Assembly: GCF_001461825.1 (NCBI RefSeq)
Contig: NZ_LLZC01000012.1
Location: 682,001 to 746,000 of the forward strand
Direction of reading: 5' to 3'
Length of the DNA stretch: 64,000 nucleotides
Source of the DNA: Bacillus velezensis
GTDB lineage: Bacteria; Bacillota; Bacilli; Bacillales; Bacillaceae
Shown here one piece after another: positions 29,893 to 39,113 of this stretch (its first letter is position 1; every line of letters starts with the position of its first letter). The notes beneath the pieces were generated by a model. It saw only the letters and a list, made by a program, of their open reading frames with translations, did no database searches and was not told the DNA's origin. The translations under genes were made by a program, and so were the position numbers.

Positions 29893-30480
29893 TTGATCCG
29901 GCAGCTCTCAGACCGGGAGATTGTGATGCAGCTGTATGCCACCCAATTGCTCATATTGGCGGTTTCAGCTGTTATTGGCTTTTTCTTTTTCACCGACATT
30001 CACGATTTTTTAAAGCTGTGGCATATACGTGACGATAATATCATATGGTACGGTGTAACTCTTGCCGTCCTTGTCATTTTTGCCGATCTTGCGGTGATGA
30101 AATGGTGTCCTTCGCATTTATATGATGACGGCGGCATTAATGTATTGCTTTTTAAGAACAGGCCGGTTTTGCACATTTTGTTTTTGACGCTTCTCATTTC
30201 GTTCAGCGAAGAGATTTTGTTCAGAGGTGTTCTGCAGACACATATCGGCTTATGGGCCGCCAGCTTCATTTTTACCGTGCTTCATTTCAGATACTTGGCG
30301 AAGTGGCTTCTGTTTATGATGGTTGCGGGCATCAGTCTTTTGCTGGGGCTTATCTATGAATGGACCGGCAATTTATTCGTTCCGGTTACAGCGCATTTTA
30401 TTATTGATGCGGTATTTGCCTGTCAGATCCGTTTTCAATATGTTAGGAGGGGTTTGCATGACGGAAATGTCAAGAGTTGA
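29893..30480 (+). CDS. ypbD: CPBP family membrane metalloprotease YpbD
   Basis: Integral membrane protein of the CAAX-protease/bacteriocin-processing (Abi) family, about 195 residues. The glutamate pair EE in FSEEILFRGVLQ and the later histidines FTVLHF and VTAHFIIDA are the expected metal ligands. Substrate unknown. The start is unsure: TTG 29893 has no ribosome site, ATG 29926 follows GGGAG, and CTG 29875 follows GGGTGA. It overlaps ypbE by 23 bases, so the four genes probably form one operon. Confidence 0.85.
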   Translation: MIRQLSDREIVMQLYATQLLILAVSAVIGFFFFTDIHDFLKLWHIRDDNIIWYGVTLAVLVIFADLAVMKWCPSHLYDDGGINVLLFKNRPVLHILFLTLLISFSEEILFRGVLQTHIGLWAASFIFTVLHFRYLAKWLLFMMVAGISLLLGLIYEWTGNLFVPVTAHFIIDAVFACQIRFQYVRRGLHDGNVKS

Positions 30481-31228
30481 AAGAAGAAAAGCTCAGCTGC
30501 GTGCCGAGCAGCAGGTTGCCGCGGCCGCGGATGAACAAATTGAATATCTTGAAGACAGCCTCCCGACAAGACAATCTGTAAAAGAGGAGCGTAAAAAAAA
30601 GGAAGAGCAGGTAAAGGAAAAAACCAAAACAAAAACGCCGCTGTTCACTTTTCTGACCGTCCTGTTCATTATCGTAACAATCGGTGTCTTTTTCGGTCTT
30701 CTTTATATGACGAACAGCAGCAGATTTGACCCGAAGGACTATGAAGATGTCTTCATAGACCACAGTGAAAGCGCGCCTGCCGTTATTCCGAAAGGCGCTC
30801 AGAAAGAAACGTCAGAAACCGCTCTTTTAGAACAACAGAAAAAAAAGTCTGACGACAAAGATAAGAAAGAAGCGGCTGCATCTGAAAAAACGAAAGAAAA
30901 ACCAAGTGAAAAAACACCTGAAAAAACGGAAACGCCCTCAGAAAAACAAGTAAAGCCGACAGACACCGAATACGCGGAGACAAAACAGCAGTCTCCGCCG
31001 GCTGTCCGTGAAAAAGCGGCTCCGGCTTCCGCGAGTGATCAAGCCGGGACTGTCCCGAAAAAAGTGCGGACCGTACAGCATACTGTACAGCCGAAAGAAA
31101 CGCTTTACCGCATTTCAATGAAATATTATAAAAGCCGGGCGGGCGAAGAAAAAATCCGCAGCTACAACGGATTAAACGGAAACGACGTGTACACCGGCCA
31201 GGTTCTGAACATTCCGCTGTCTGATTAA
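30458..31228 (+). CDS. ypbE: Membrane-anchored LysM protein YpbE
   Basis: 256-residue protein. A charged cytoplasmic N-terminus (to about 61) is followed by one membrane helix (about 64-84). A low-complexity external linker rich in Lys, Glu, Thr and Pro (about 105-190) leads to a C-terminal LysM domain (VRTVQHTVQPKETLYRIS onwards) that should bind peptidoglycan. Start ATG 30458 follows AGGAGGGG inside the end of ypbD. Function unknown; wall association is inferred. Confidence 0.88.
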   Translation: MTEMSRVERRKAQLRAEQQVAAAADEQIEYLEDSLPTRQSVKEERKKKEEQVKEKTKTKTPLFTFLTVLFIIVTIGVFFGLLYMTNSSRFDPKDYEDVFIDHSESAPAVIPKGAQKETSETALLEQQKKKSDDKDKKEAAASEKTKEKPSEKTPEKTETPSEKQVKPTDTEYAETKQQSPPAVREKAAPASASDQAGTVPKKVRTVQHTVQPKETLYRISMKYYKSRAGEEKIRSYNGLNGNDVYTGQVLNIPLSD

Positions 31229-31296
31229 AATAAATGCATGTTTTCACCGTGTTTTTCATATAGTGTACCAATGAAAACGGACAAGGTGTGAAGCGC

Positions 31297-31755
31297 ATGG
31301 ATTCTTTATGGAAGCAATTAGACCGATTTGCTGACGGACCGACGAAACAAATGCTTCAGGCGCTGGTGAAACGGAAATTAAAATACGAAAATTATGCCGC
31401 ACAATGCCGAAGATGGCAGTGGGCGTCCCTCGTTTGTTTTTCCCTGATGTGCATACTGCTGATGTTTAAAAGCTTTAATGCCCCCCAAGCCTCTCCGCAG
31501 CTGATTCTGCAGGAAATATTAGGCCATACGGTTTACTTGTGCTGGATTATGGCTTCCGCTTTTGCGTATTGCACTTCTTATTATTTTAAAAAAAAGGAAG
31601 AAAAAGCTGAGGGTGAATTTCATAAACTGAGATGTGAAATTATCCAAAAAAGCACGGATTTATGGCCCCAGCCTGAAAAATGGAGGGCGAGAGAATCTGT
31701 TTTTCACTTGATGAAACATCGGTATGATATCAATCTTTATTTTGAAAGCAAATAA
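31297..31755 (+). CDS. ypbF: Membrane protein YpbF (DUF2663)
   Basis: 152-residue protein with two hydrophobic segments (about 40-57 and 77-97) between charged ends; DUF2663 family, function unknown. ATG 31297 follows AAGGTGTGA; a GTG at 31288 overlaps that ribosome site. It lies between ypbE and ypbG with its own terminator. Confidence 0.82.
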   Translation: MDSLWKQLDRFADGPTKQMLQALVKRKLKYENYAAQCRRWQWASLVCFSLMCILLMFKSFNAPQASPQLILQEILGHTVYLCWIMASAFAYCTSYYFKKKEEKAEGEFHKLRCEIIQKSTDLWPQPEKWRARESVFHLMKHRYDINLYFESK

Positions 31756-31759
31756 AATG

Positions 31760-31797
31760 AGGCGTTTTCCGGAAAGGATAGAAACGTCTTTTTTTGT
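31760..31797 (+). terminator. Terminator after ypbF
   Basis: AGGCGTTT / AAACGTCT stem (one G-U pair) with a run of T. Confidence 0.78.
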
Positions 31798-31841
31798 TTG
31801 TCCGTCTAATATAAGACAATGACAGAATGGAGAGTGCGTTT

Positions 31842-32630
31842 ATGAAGCTTACAGCGGGAATTCTCGGCTCATTGGCGGGAGCGGCTGCGGTTATGGCGGC
31901 CGTTATGTACAAAACGGCAAACGGCAGCCATCTGAAAACACATACATTTACGCTTGATAAAATGAAGGGGATGAAGCCGCTCACCATCTTCTTTATATCT
32001 GACGTGCACCGCCGTTTAATTGATGAAAAGCTTCTCCGCGAAGCGGCAGTTCATAAGCCGGATGCCGTTTTGCTCGGCGGTGATTTGGCGGAGGGCGGAG
32101 TTCCTTACGCCAGAATTGAAGAAAACATCAAACGTCTGACGGCTCTTGCGCCTGTCATGTATGTGTGGGGAAATAACGATTACGAGGTCAGCCAGCAAAA
32201 ACTGCTCTCTCTTTTACGGGCATATAAAGTGATCCCGCTGAGAAATGAATCGGTTCAGTTTGCTTATAAAGGGGAAACCGTTACGATCTGCGGGGTGGAT
32301 GATATCAGGATGATGATGGATGATTACGAATCTGCAATCAGATATACGGATGCTGACAAAGTAAACCTCCTGCTTTGCCATAACCCGGACATCCATGAGC
32401 AGATGAGGGAGTCAGACGGGATTGACGCTGTGTTCAGCGGCCATACGCATGGCGGCCAAATCCGTTTCGGCCGGTTCGGGCCGTACGAATTGGGCGGGAC
32501 GGGAACGGTAAAAAAAGCGCATTACCTGATCAGCAACGGCTACGGGACGACAAAAGTTCCGCTGAGGCTCGGGGCGAAACCGGAGACGCATATGATTACG
32601 CTGTGCGGACCGGATGAGCCGTCTTCCTGA
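31842..32630 (+). CDS. ypbG: Metallophosphoesterase YpbG
   Basis: 262-residue calcineurin-like phosphoesterase with an N-terminal hydrophobic segment (about 4-25) that may anchor it to the membrane. Metal-binding motifs in order are ISDVH, GGDLAEGG, GNNDYE, LLCHNPD and the FSGHTHGGQ block. Substrate unknown; family relatives act on lipid-linked or nucleotide phosphates. ATG 31842 follows GGAGAG. Confidence 0.9.
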   Translation: MKLTAGILGSLAGAAAVMAAVMYKTANGSHLKTHTFTLDKMKGMKPLTIFFISDVHRRLIDEKLLREAAVHKPDAVLLGGDLAEGGVPYARIEENIKRLTALAPVMYVWGNNDYEVSQQKLLSLLRAYKVIPLRNESVQFAYKGETVTICGVDDIRMMMDDYESAIRYTDADKVNLLLCHNPDIHEQMRESDGIDAVFSGHTHGGQIRFGRFGPYELGGTGTVKKAHYLISNGYGTTKVPLRLGAKPETHMITLCGPDEPSS

Positions 32631-32781
32631 AACAAACCCGGCCGCGGTGATAAAAAACGGCATTCTGCTTGTCTTCCCGCTGTACACGGTGTAAACTGAT
32701 AACAAATTAAGAACCTATGACTCATTTATTCATATACTGTGTTATATGATTTGTGTGCAAGAAGAGGCAGGAGGGAACATT

Positions 32782-33375
32782 ATGCGGCTTGAGCGTCTGA
32801 ACTATAATAAGATTAAAATCTTTTTAACCCTCGACGATTTGACTGATCGGGGACTGACAAAAGAAGACCTCTGGAAGGACTCGTTTAAAGTCCACCAGTT
32901 ATTTAAAGATATGATGAATGAAGCAAATACAGAGCTCGGCTTTGAAGCGAATGGTCCGATCGCGGTGGAAGTATATTCTCTTCAGGCACAAGGCATGGTT
33001 GTGATTGTAACGAAAAATCATGACGCGGACGCAGAAGATGACGAATATGACGAATATGACGATGATTATATCGAGATGCAGGTCAAACTTGACGAAAGCC
33101 CGGATATTATTTATCAGTTCCATTCGTTTGAAGATATCATTCAGCTTGCCGGAAGCCTTCACCGAATCGGGATTACCGGCGGCACCGTCTACCACTATGA
33201 GAACCAATACTATGTAAGCCTTGAAGACCTCGGCTCCCGTTCCGCCGAAGGCGTCATCGCGGTGCTGGCTGAATACGGACACCCGGCGACGATTACGATT
33301 TACAGACTCCATGAGTACGGAAAACTCATCATGGACGGCAATGCTGTGGAGACCATCCAGAAACATTTTTCATAA
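32782..33375 (+). CDS. ypbH: Adaptor protein MecB (YpbH), paralogue of MecA
   Basis: 197-residue adaptor that links substrates to the ClpC AAA+ ATPase, a paralogue of the competence regulator MecA. The N-terminal substrate-binding domain begins MRLERLNYNKIKIFLTLDDL. A very acidic central linker (DAEDDEYDEYDDDY, about 85-98) leads to the C-terminal ClpC-binding domain with FEDIIQLA. ATG 32782 follows GGAGGGAAC. It is a single gene with a terminator. Confidence 0.92.
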   Translation: MRLERLNYNKIKIFLTLDDLTDRGLTKEDLWKDSFKVHQLFKDMMNEANTELGFEANGPIAVEVYSLQAQGMVVIVTKNHDADAEDDEYDEYDDDYIEMQVKLDESPDIIYQFHSFEDIIQLAGSLHRIGITGGTVYHYENQYYVSLEDLGSRSAEGVIAVLAEYGHPATITIYRLHEYGKLIMDGNAVETIQKHFS

Positions 33376-33386
33376 AAAAGATTTGA

Positions 33387-33420
33387 AACGGCAGCTGTTT
33401 TCAGCGGCCGTCTTTTTTTA
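33387..33420 (+). terminator. Terminator after ypbH
   Basis: ACGGCAGCTG / CAGCGGCCGT stem (one mismatch) with a T-run. Confidence 0.82.
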
Positions 33421-33535
33421 AGCGAAATAATGGAAAAATCATTGTCTTTCTTCTATGCACGGAGATATTGAAGGTGTATACTAGTCACTGAAAGGGAGCA
33501 TGAGAGAAACAGAAGATTTTAGGAGGTTAACTCAA

Positions 33536-34810
33536 ATGGCAGCCGATCGATTCACCGGTCATAATGAAGAAGACAAACATGATGTATTAAAATCAACCCA
33601 AACCGTAATACATAAAGCTCTGGAAAAATTGGGGTATCCAGAAGAAGTGTATGAACTGCTGAAAGAGCCGCTCAGATTATTAACGGTTAAAATTCCTGTT
33701 CGGATGGATGACGGGTCTGTGAAAATATTTACAGGCTATCGTGCGCAGCACAATGATTCCGTAGGTCCGACAAAAGGCGGCATTCGTTTTCACCCGAATG
33801 TAACTGAAAAAGAGGTGAAAGCACTTTCCATCTGGATGAGTTTAAAATGCGGAATTATTGATCTTCCTTATGGCGGTGGTAAAGGCGGAATTGTTTGTGA
33901 TCCGAGAAATATGTCATTCAGAGAGCTTGAAAGGCTGAGCAGGGGATATGTCAGAGCAATCAGTCAGATTGTCGGACCGACTAAAGACGTCCCGGCACCT
34001 GACGTATTTACAAACTCGCAGATTATGGCTTGGATGATGGATGAATATTCAAGAATTGATGAATTTAACTCACCCGGCTTTATTACGGGAAAACCGCTTG
34101 TACTCGGCGGGTCCCACGGCAGGGAATCAGCTACGGCAAAAGGCGTTACCATCTGTATAAAAGAAGCGGCCAAGAAAAAAGGTCTCGATATTCAGAACGC
34201 GCGCGTCGTCGTACAAGGTTTCGGAAATGCGGGCAGCTATCTGGCCAAGTTTATGCATGACGCCGGCGCGAAAGTTGTCGGAATTTCTGACGCGTACGGA
34301 GGCCTTTACGATCCGGACGGTCTTGATATTGATTATCTGCTTGACCGCAGAGACAGCTTCGGAACGGTGACGAAGCTTTTCAATGACACCATTACGAATC
34401 AGGAGCTGCTTGAGCTGGACTGTGATATACTTGTCCCGGCGGCGATCGAAAACCAAATTACAGAAGAAAACGCTGACCGCATCAAAGCGAAAATCGTTGT
34501 AGAAGCGGCAAACGGACCGACGACACTGGAAGGAACGAAAATCCTGACAGACAAAGGAACGCTGCTGGTTCCCGATGTTCTGGCGAGCGCCGGCGGTGTA
34601 ACGGTTTCTTATTTCGAATGGGTTCAAAACAACCAAGGCTTCTACTGGAGTGAAGAAGAAGTCGAGGAAAAACTGGAAAATATGATGATAAAATCGTTTA
34701 ATAATATTTATGAAATGTCCCAAAACCGCCGGATTGACATGAGGCTTGCGGCTTACATGGTCGGCGTGCGGAAAATGGCTGAGGCTTCGCGTTTCAGAGG
34801 CTGGATATAA
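33536..34810 (+). CDS. gudB: NAD-dependent glutamate dehydrogenase GudB, intact
   Basis: Oxidatively deaminates glutamate to 2-oxoglutarate and ammonia, for glutamate catabolism. It has 424 residues. Conserved GYRAQHN, KGGIRFHP, LPYGGGKGGI (catalytic lysine) and the QGFGNAGSY dinucleotide fold are present. The B. subtilis 168 laboratory allele carries a 9-base duplication adding three residues; here residues 93-98 read EVKALS with a single VKA, so the enzyme should be active. ATG 33536 follows AGGAGG. A TATACT at 33477 may be its -10 box. Confidence 0.96.
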   Translation: MAADRFTGHNEEDKHDVLKSTQTVIHKALEKLGYPEEVYELLKEPLRLLTVKIPVRMDDGSVKIFTGYRAQHNDSVGPTKGGIRFHPNVTEKEVKALSIWMSLKCGIIDLPYGGGKGGIVCDPRNMSFRELERLSRGYVRAISQIVGPTKDVPAPDVFTNSQIMAWMMDEYSRIDEFNSPGFITGKPLVLGGSHGRESATAKGVTICIKEAAKKKGLDIQNARVVVQGFGNAGSYLAKFMHDAGAKVVGISDAYGGLYDPDGLDIDYLLDRRDSFGTVTKLFNDTITNQELLELDCDILVPAAIENQITEENADRIKAKIVVEAANGPTTLEGTKILTDKGTLLVPDVLASAGGVTVSYFEWVQNNQGFYWSEEEVEEKLENMMIKSFNNIYEMSQNRRIDMRLAAYMVGVRKMAEASRFRGWI

Positions 34811-34830
34811 ACCAATCGTTTGCATAAACA

Positions 34831-34866
34831 AAAAAAATCTCCTATGATAATATAGGAGATTTTTTA
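34831..34866 (+). terminator. Terminator after gudB
   Basis: AAAAATCTCCTA / TAGGAGATTTTT stem with a T-run. Confidence 0.9.
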
Positions 34867-34915
34867 TATGAGTGGAAACTTATGATGGAAATGCCAATCG
34901 CAGGAGTTGAAGGAC

Positions 34916-35899
34916 ATGACAGAAGAAAAAGCAATTATAATAGGCGGAGGTCCTTGCGGATTATCGGCGGCTATACATCTGAAGCAAATTGGCGTGAACG
35001 CGCTTGTGATCGAAAAAGGGAATGTCGTAAACAGCATTTATAACTATCCGACCCACCAAACTTTTTTCAGTTCAAGTGAAAAATTGGAGATCGGCGATGT
35101 TGCCTTTATTACGGAAAACAGAAAACCGGTCCGAATACAGGCTCTCTCTTACTACAGAGAGGTCGTCAGAAGAAAAGAGCTGCGCGTAAACGCCTTTGAA
35201 ACAGTGGAGCGCGTAACGAAACAGGAAGACGGCCGTTTTCTTGTAGAAACATCAAAAGACCGCTACCTCACTCCGTTTTGTATCATTGCGACAGGATATT
35301 ATGATCATCCGAATTATATGAACATCCCGGGTGAAGGGCTTCCTAAGGTATTTCATTACTTTAAAGAAGGCCATCCTTATTTTGATAAAGATGTTGCTGT
35401 GATCGGCGGGAAAAACTCAAGTGTTGACGCGGCTTTGGAACTGGTGAAGTCCGGTGCGCGCGTCACTGTGCTCTACAGAGGACATGAGTACTCCCCGAGC
35501 ATCAAGCCGTGGATTCTGCCTGAGTTTGAGGCCCTTGTCAGAAACGGCACAATCCGGATGGAATTCGGCGCTTGTCTTGAAGAAGTGACGGAAGATGAAA
35601 TCATTTTCCGCTCCGGCCGAAATGAGACGGTCCGGCTGAAAAACGATTTCGTATTTGCCATGACGGGATACCATCCCGATCACGGTTTCCTCGAAAAAAT
35701 CGGTGTGCGGATTGATGCTGAATCAGGCCGGCCGTTTTTCCGGGAAGAAACGATGGAAACAAATGTTGACGGTGTTTTTATCGCCGGAGTCATTGCGGCT
35801 GGAAATAACGCCAATGAAATTTTTATCGAGAACGGCCGTTTTCACGGCGGCTTGATCGCAAACGAAATATCAAAACGGCTGGGTAGAGAGAGCATATGA
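34916..35899 (+). CDS. ypdA: Bacillithiol disulfide reductase YpdA (Bdr)
   Basis: FAD-dependent thioredoxin-reductase-like enzyme that uses NADPH to reduce oxidised bacillithiol. It has 327 residues. The FAD motif GGGPCG at 10-15 contains the key cysteine C14. A second dinucleotide motif is GGKNSSVDAALEL, and the C-terminal FAD segment is GVFIAGVIAAGNNANEIFIENG. ATG 34916 fits the family start; TTG 34907 is too close to the ribosome site AGGAG. Single gene. Confidence 0.94.
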   Translation: MTEEKAIIIGGGPCGLSAAIHLKQIGVNALVIEKGNVVNSIYNYPTHQTFFSSSEKLEIGDVAFITENRKPVRIQALSYYREVVRRKELRVNAFETVERVTKQEDGRFLVETSKDRYLTPFCIIATGYYDHPNYMNIPGEGLPKVFHYFKEGHPYFDKDVAVIGGKNSSVDAALELVKSGARVTVLYRGHEYSPSIKPWILPEFEALVRNGTIRMEFGACLEEVTEDEIIFRSGRNETVRLKNDFVFAMTGYHPDHGFLEKIGVRIDAESGRPFFREETMETNVDGVFIAGVIAAGNNANEIFIENGRFHGGLIANEISKRLGRESI

Positions 35900-35920
35900 T
35901 CATTCATATGCTCTTTTTTA
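35889..35920 (+). terminator. Terminator after ypdA
   Basis: AGAGCATATGA / TCATATGCTCT stem that includes the ypdA stop codon, then a T-run. Confidence 0.88.
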
Positions 35921-35995
35921 AAAAAATTGAAAGATGTAAAAATATGAACAACATGGTACCATAGATATAGGAATATAAAGGAAAGAGGTTGCCTG

Positions 35996-36652
35996 ATGTT
36001 TGCAATCATCTCTGCAGGAATTGCTCCCGGCATTGCGCTGTTAAGCTATTTTTATTTAAAAGATCAGTATGACAATGAACCCGTACATATGGTGCTGAGG
36101 TCTTTTTTTCTCGGGGTTGTCCTTGTGTTTCCGACCATGTTTATCCAATATGTTCTTGAAAAAGAGCATGTGGGGGGAGGAAGCTTTTTCGTTTCGTTTT
36201 TGTCTTCGGGATTTCTGGAAGAATCGGTGAAATGGTTCGTTCTGATGATCAGTGTGTATCCGCATGCTCATTTTGATGAGCATTATGACGGAATCGTTTA
36301 CGGGGCCAGTGTGTCTTTAGGATTTGCCACGCTTGAAAATATTCTGTATCTATTCGGCCACGGCGTTGAGCATGCTTTCATCAGGGCGCTTCTGCCGGTC
36401 TCCTGCCATGCGCTGATCGGAGTGATTATGGGATTTTATCTCGGAAAAGCCCGCTTTTCGCAGAAAAAAGCCCGTGTCAAATGGCTTGTGATTTCGCTGG
36501 CCGTGCCTTCATGTCTGCACGGTTCTTACGATTTTATTCTTACCGCCCTCAATCATTGGGTATATTATATGCTGCCGTTTATGCTGTTTTTATGGTGGTT
36601 CGGGCTGCGAAAGGCAAAAAAAGCACGCTCCGTCAATATGATCCAAGTGTGA
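35996..36652 (+). CDS. prsW: Site-1 protease PrsW
   Basis: Membrane protease that makes the first cut in the anti-sigma factor RsiW, releasing sigma-W in response to antimicrobial peptides. It has 218 residues and several membrane segments. The active-site residues reported for the family are visible: E75-E76 in [10 protein letters not shown] and H175 in [12 protein letters not shown] follows AAAGAGG. Single gene with terminator. Confidence 0.95.
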   Translation: MFAIISAGIAPGIALLSYFYLKDQYDNEPVHMVLRSFFLGVVLVFPTMFIQYVLEKEHVGGGSFFVSFLSSGFLEESVKWFVLMISVYPHAHFDEHYDGIVYGASVSLGFATLENILYLFGHGVEHAFIRALLPVSCHALIGVIMGFYLGKARFSQKKARVKWLVISLAVPSCLHGSYDFILTALNHWVYYMLPFMLFLWWFGLRKAKKARSVNMIQV

Positions 36653-36684
36653 AGAAACCGCGCGTCGCGTGCGGTTTCTTTTTT
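36653..36684 (+). terminator. Terminator after prsW
   Basis: AGAAACCGCGCG / CGTGCGGTTTCT stem (one G-U pair), then a T-run. Confidence 0.9.
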
Positions 36685-36713
36685 ATGCCTTGACAGGGGA
36701 TAAGAAGGAAACG

Positions 36714-36746
36714 TGCATAAAAATAACCTCGTGACAGACAATACGG
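36714..36746 (+). promoter_or_regulatory. Weak candidate forespore (sigma-G-like) promoter of sleB
   Basis: TGCATAA (36714-36720) and AATACGG (36740-36746) resemble TGnATA and CATACTA, but the spacer is a base or two long. sleB-ypeB is a known sigma-G operon in B. subtilis. Confidence 0.35.
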
Positions 36747-36782
36747 GTACACTTTAAATTTTGCAGTAGGAGGCTTGAAGAG

Positions 36783-37652
36783 ATGAAGTGCAAAGGAGCC
36801 TTTATGGCATGTCTCATTCTATTTTCTTTCGCCGCCGCTTTCTTCGATCATCATGAAACGGTTCATGCGTTTTCAAATCAAGTGATTCAAAGAGGCGCGA
36901 CGGGTGATGATGTTATAGAATTGCAGGCCCGTCTTCAATATAACGGATTTTATAACGGGAAAATCGATGGTGTTTACGGCTGGACCACATACTGGGCCGT
37001 GAGAAATTTTCAGGAGAAATTCGGCATGAAGCCGGTTGACGGCCTCGTCGGCGCGAAAACCAAACAGGTGCTGATTTCAAAATCAAAATATTACCGTGAA
37101 TATGTAATGGAGCAGATCCAAAAAGGGAATACGTTCACTCATTATGGCAACGTCCCATTGGAAAACCAAACAAAACCGAGAGCCGGAACGCAGAAGCCGG
37201 CGGGAACGAATAAGCCTGCTCAAAAGCCGCAAAACAATACAGGCGGCCAGTCAAATCAAAAGCAAAATACGACAGCGGCCAATATGCCTGGCGGTTTCTC
37301 AAACAACGACATCAATCTTTTGGCACAGGCTGTGTACGGGGAAGCGCGCGGTGAGCCGTTTGAAGGGCAGGTTGCCATCGCCGCGGTTATTTTAAACCGT
37401 ATTAAAAGCCCGTTATTTCCGAATACGGTGGCCGGCGTCATTTTCGAACCGCTCGCGTTTACCGCTGTTGCCGACGGCCAAATATATATGCAGCCGAATG
37501 AAAGAGCAAAAGAAGCGGTTCTTGATGCGATCAACGGCTGGGACCCTTCTGAAAACGCGATTTATTATTTTAATCCTGATACGGCGACAAGCAAATGGAT
37601 TTGGGGACGTCCGCAGATAAAAAGAATCGGAAAACACATTTTCTGTGAGTAA
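36783..37652 (+). CDS. sleB: Spore cortex-lytic enzyme SleB
   Basis: Lytic transglycosylase that degrades the muramic-lactam cortex during germination. It is made in the forespore and exported. It has 289 residues: signal peptide (about 1-30), a peptidoglycan-binding domain (about 36-100, IQRGATGDDVIELQARLQ), a Gln/Asn/Lys/Pro-rich linker (about 125-165) and the catalytic hydrolase domain (from about 175, LLAQAVYGEARGEPFEGQ with the catalytic Glu). The linker looks shorter than I recall for B. subtilis (about 305 residues). It is co-transcribed with ypeB. Confidence 0.95.
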   Translation: MKCKGAFMACLILFSFAAAFFDHHETVHAFSNQVIQRGATGDDVIELQARLQYNGFYNGKIDGVYGWTTYWAVRNFQEKFGMKPVDGLVGAKTKQVLISKSKYYREYVMEQIQKGNTFTHYGNVPLENQTKPRAGTQKPAGTNKPAQKPQNNTGGQSNQKQNTTAANMPGGFSNNDINLLAQAVYGEARGEPFEGQVAIAAVILNRIKSPLFPNTVAGVIFEPLAFTAVADGQIYMQPNERAKEAVLDAINGWDPSENAIYYFNPDTATSKWIWGRPQIKRIGKHIFCE

Positions 37653-37676
37653 AAGTACGCAAAATGAGGTGTTAAC

Positions 37677-39026
37677 ATGATTAGAGGAATCATTATCGCT
37701 GTTCTCGGTGTCGCGATCGCCGCAACCGGATATTGGGGATATAAAGAGCATCAGGAAAAAGATGCGGTCCTTCTGCATGCGGAAAATAATTATCAGAGGG
37801 CTTTTCATGAATTGACGTACCATGTAGATCAGCTTCACGACAAAATCGGGACGACGCTTGCGATGAACAGTAAAAAATCTCTGTCTCCGGCGCTCATTGA
37901 TGTATGGAGAATAACATCTGAAGCTCATAACAATGTGAGCCAGCTGCCGCTGACTCTCATGCCTTTTAATAAGACGGAGGAGTTTTTATCCAACATAGGA
38001 GATTTCAGCTATAAAACATCCGTCCGGGATTTAGACCAAAAACCGCTTGATAAGAAAGAATATACAACGCTGAACAGCCTGTACAAACAGGCGGAGAACA
38101 TTCAAAACCAGCTCCGCAGCGTTCAGCATCTCGTCATGAGCAAAAATTTACGGTGGATGGATGTTGAGATGGCGCTCGCTTCTGACAAAAAACAAAGCGA
38201 TAATACGATCGTCGACAGCTTTAAAACAGTCGAAAAAAATGTAGGCGCTTTTTCTGAAGACAGCATCAGCCCCACATTTACGGGAGCAAATACAGAACGA
38301 AAAGGTTTTACGCATCTGAAAGGAAAACAAATTACGGAAAAAGAAGCGGTCAAAATCGCACAACGGTTTGCGCCTGATCATAATTATTCAATTAAAGTGG
38401 TCAAAAGCGGCAGGAAGACGAATCGGGACGTATACAGCATCCGCATGAAAGACGCCGACAACAAGTCTTTTATCTATATGGATATTACCCAAAAAGGCGG
38501 ACATCCGGTCTATTTGATTCAAAAACGGGCCGTGAAGAAACAAAAGATCAGCCTCAATGAAGCATCTAACCGGGCCGTCGCGTTTTTAAAGAAAAATGGA
38601 TATGAAACAAAAGGCCTCGAAATTGATGAAAGCGCGCAATATAATAACATCGGCGTCTTTTCTTTTATCCCCGTGGAGAAAAATGTCCGCATTTATCCGG
38701 AAGCCATCCGAATGAAAGTGGCGCTGGATGATGGTGAAGTCGTCGGTTTTTCCGCGCGTGATTACCTGGCGGCGCACCGCACGAGAACGATTCCGGCTCC
38801 CGCTTTGTCAGCTGATGAAGCGAAAGCGAAGCTGAATAAAAATGTTGAAGTGCGGGAGACCCGGCAGGCGCTGATCACAAATGAACTCGGTCAGGAAGTG
38901 CTTTGCTACGAAATGCTCGGGACGATCGGAAAAGACACGTATCAAATGTTCATCAATGCGGACGATGGAAAAGAGGAAAAAATAGAAAAGTTAAAAAGTG
39001 CAGAACCTATATATAAAGACCTATAA
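37677..39026 (+). CDS. ypeB: Germination protein YpeB
   Basis: Partner of SleB: each protein is needed for the other's stability or localisation in the dormant spore. It has 449 residues: an N-terminal membrane anchor (about 4-20), a helical middle region and three PepSY-like modules in the C-terminal half (ITEKEAVKIAQRF, ISLNEASNRAVAFL, LSADEAKAKL). ATG follows GAGGTG, 24 bases after sleB. Confidence 0.95.
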   Translation: MIRGIIIAVLGVAIAATGYWGYKEHQEKDAVLLHAENNYQRAFHELTYHVDQLHDKIGTTLAMNSKKSLSPALIDVWRITSEAHNNVSQLPLTLMPFNKTEEFLSNIGDFSYKTSVRDLDQKPLDKKEYTTLNSLYKQAENIQNQLRSVQHLVMSKNLRWMDVEMALASDKKQSDNTIVDSFKTVEKNVGAFSEDSISPTFTGANTERKGFTHLKGKQITEKEAVKIAQRFAPDHNYSIKVVKSGRKTNRDVYSIRMKDADNKSFIYMDITQKGGHPVYLIQKRAVKKQKISLNEASNRAVAFLKKNGYETKGLEIDESAQYNNIGVFSFIPVEKNVRIYPEAIRMKVALDDGEVVGFSARDYLAAHRTRTIPAPALSADEAKAKLNKNVEVRETRQALITNELGQEVLCYEMLGTIGKDTYQMFINADDGKEEKIEKLKSAEPIYKDL

Positions 39027-39035
39027 AAATAAAGG

Positions 39036-39068
39036 AGGAAAGGACTAAAAGTCTTTTCCTTTTTTTCG
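39036..39068 (+). terminator. Terminator of sleB-ypeB
   Basis: AGGAAAGGACT / AGTCTTTTCCT stem (one G-U pair) with a T-run. Confidence 0.88.
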
Positions 39069-39113
39069 TTACATGCTTTAATAAAAGCATAAATAATGAA
39101 AGAGTGAAGGCCC

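Noticed and set aside
30841-30960. Lys/Glu-rich repeats in ypbE as a DNA repeat element
   Set aside because: They are in-frame low-complexity codons of the protein linker, not an exact nucleotide repeat.
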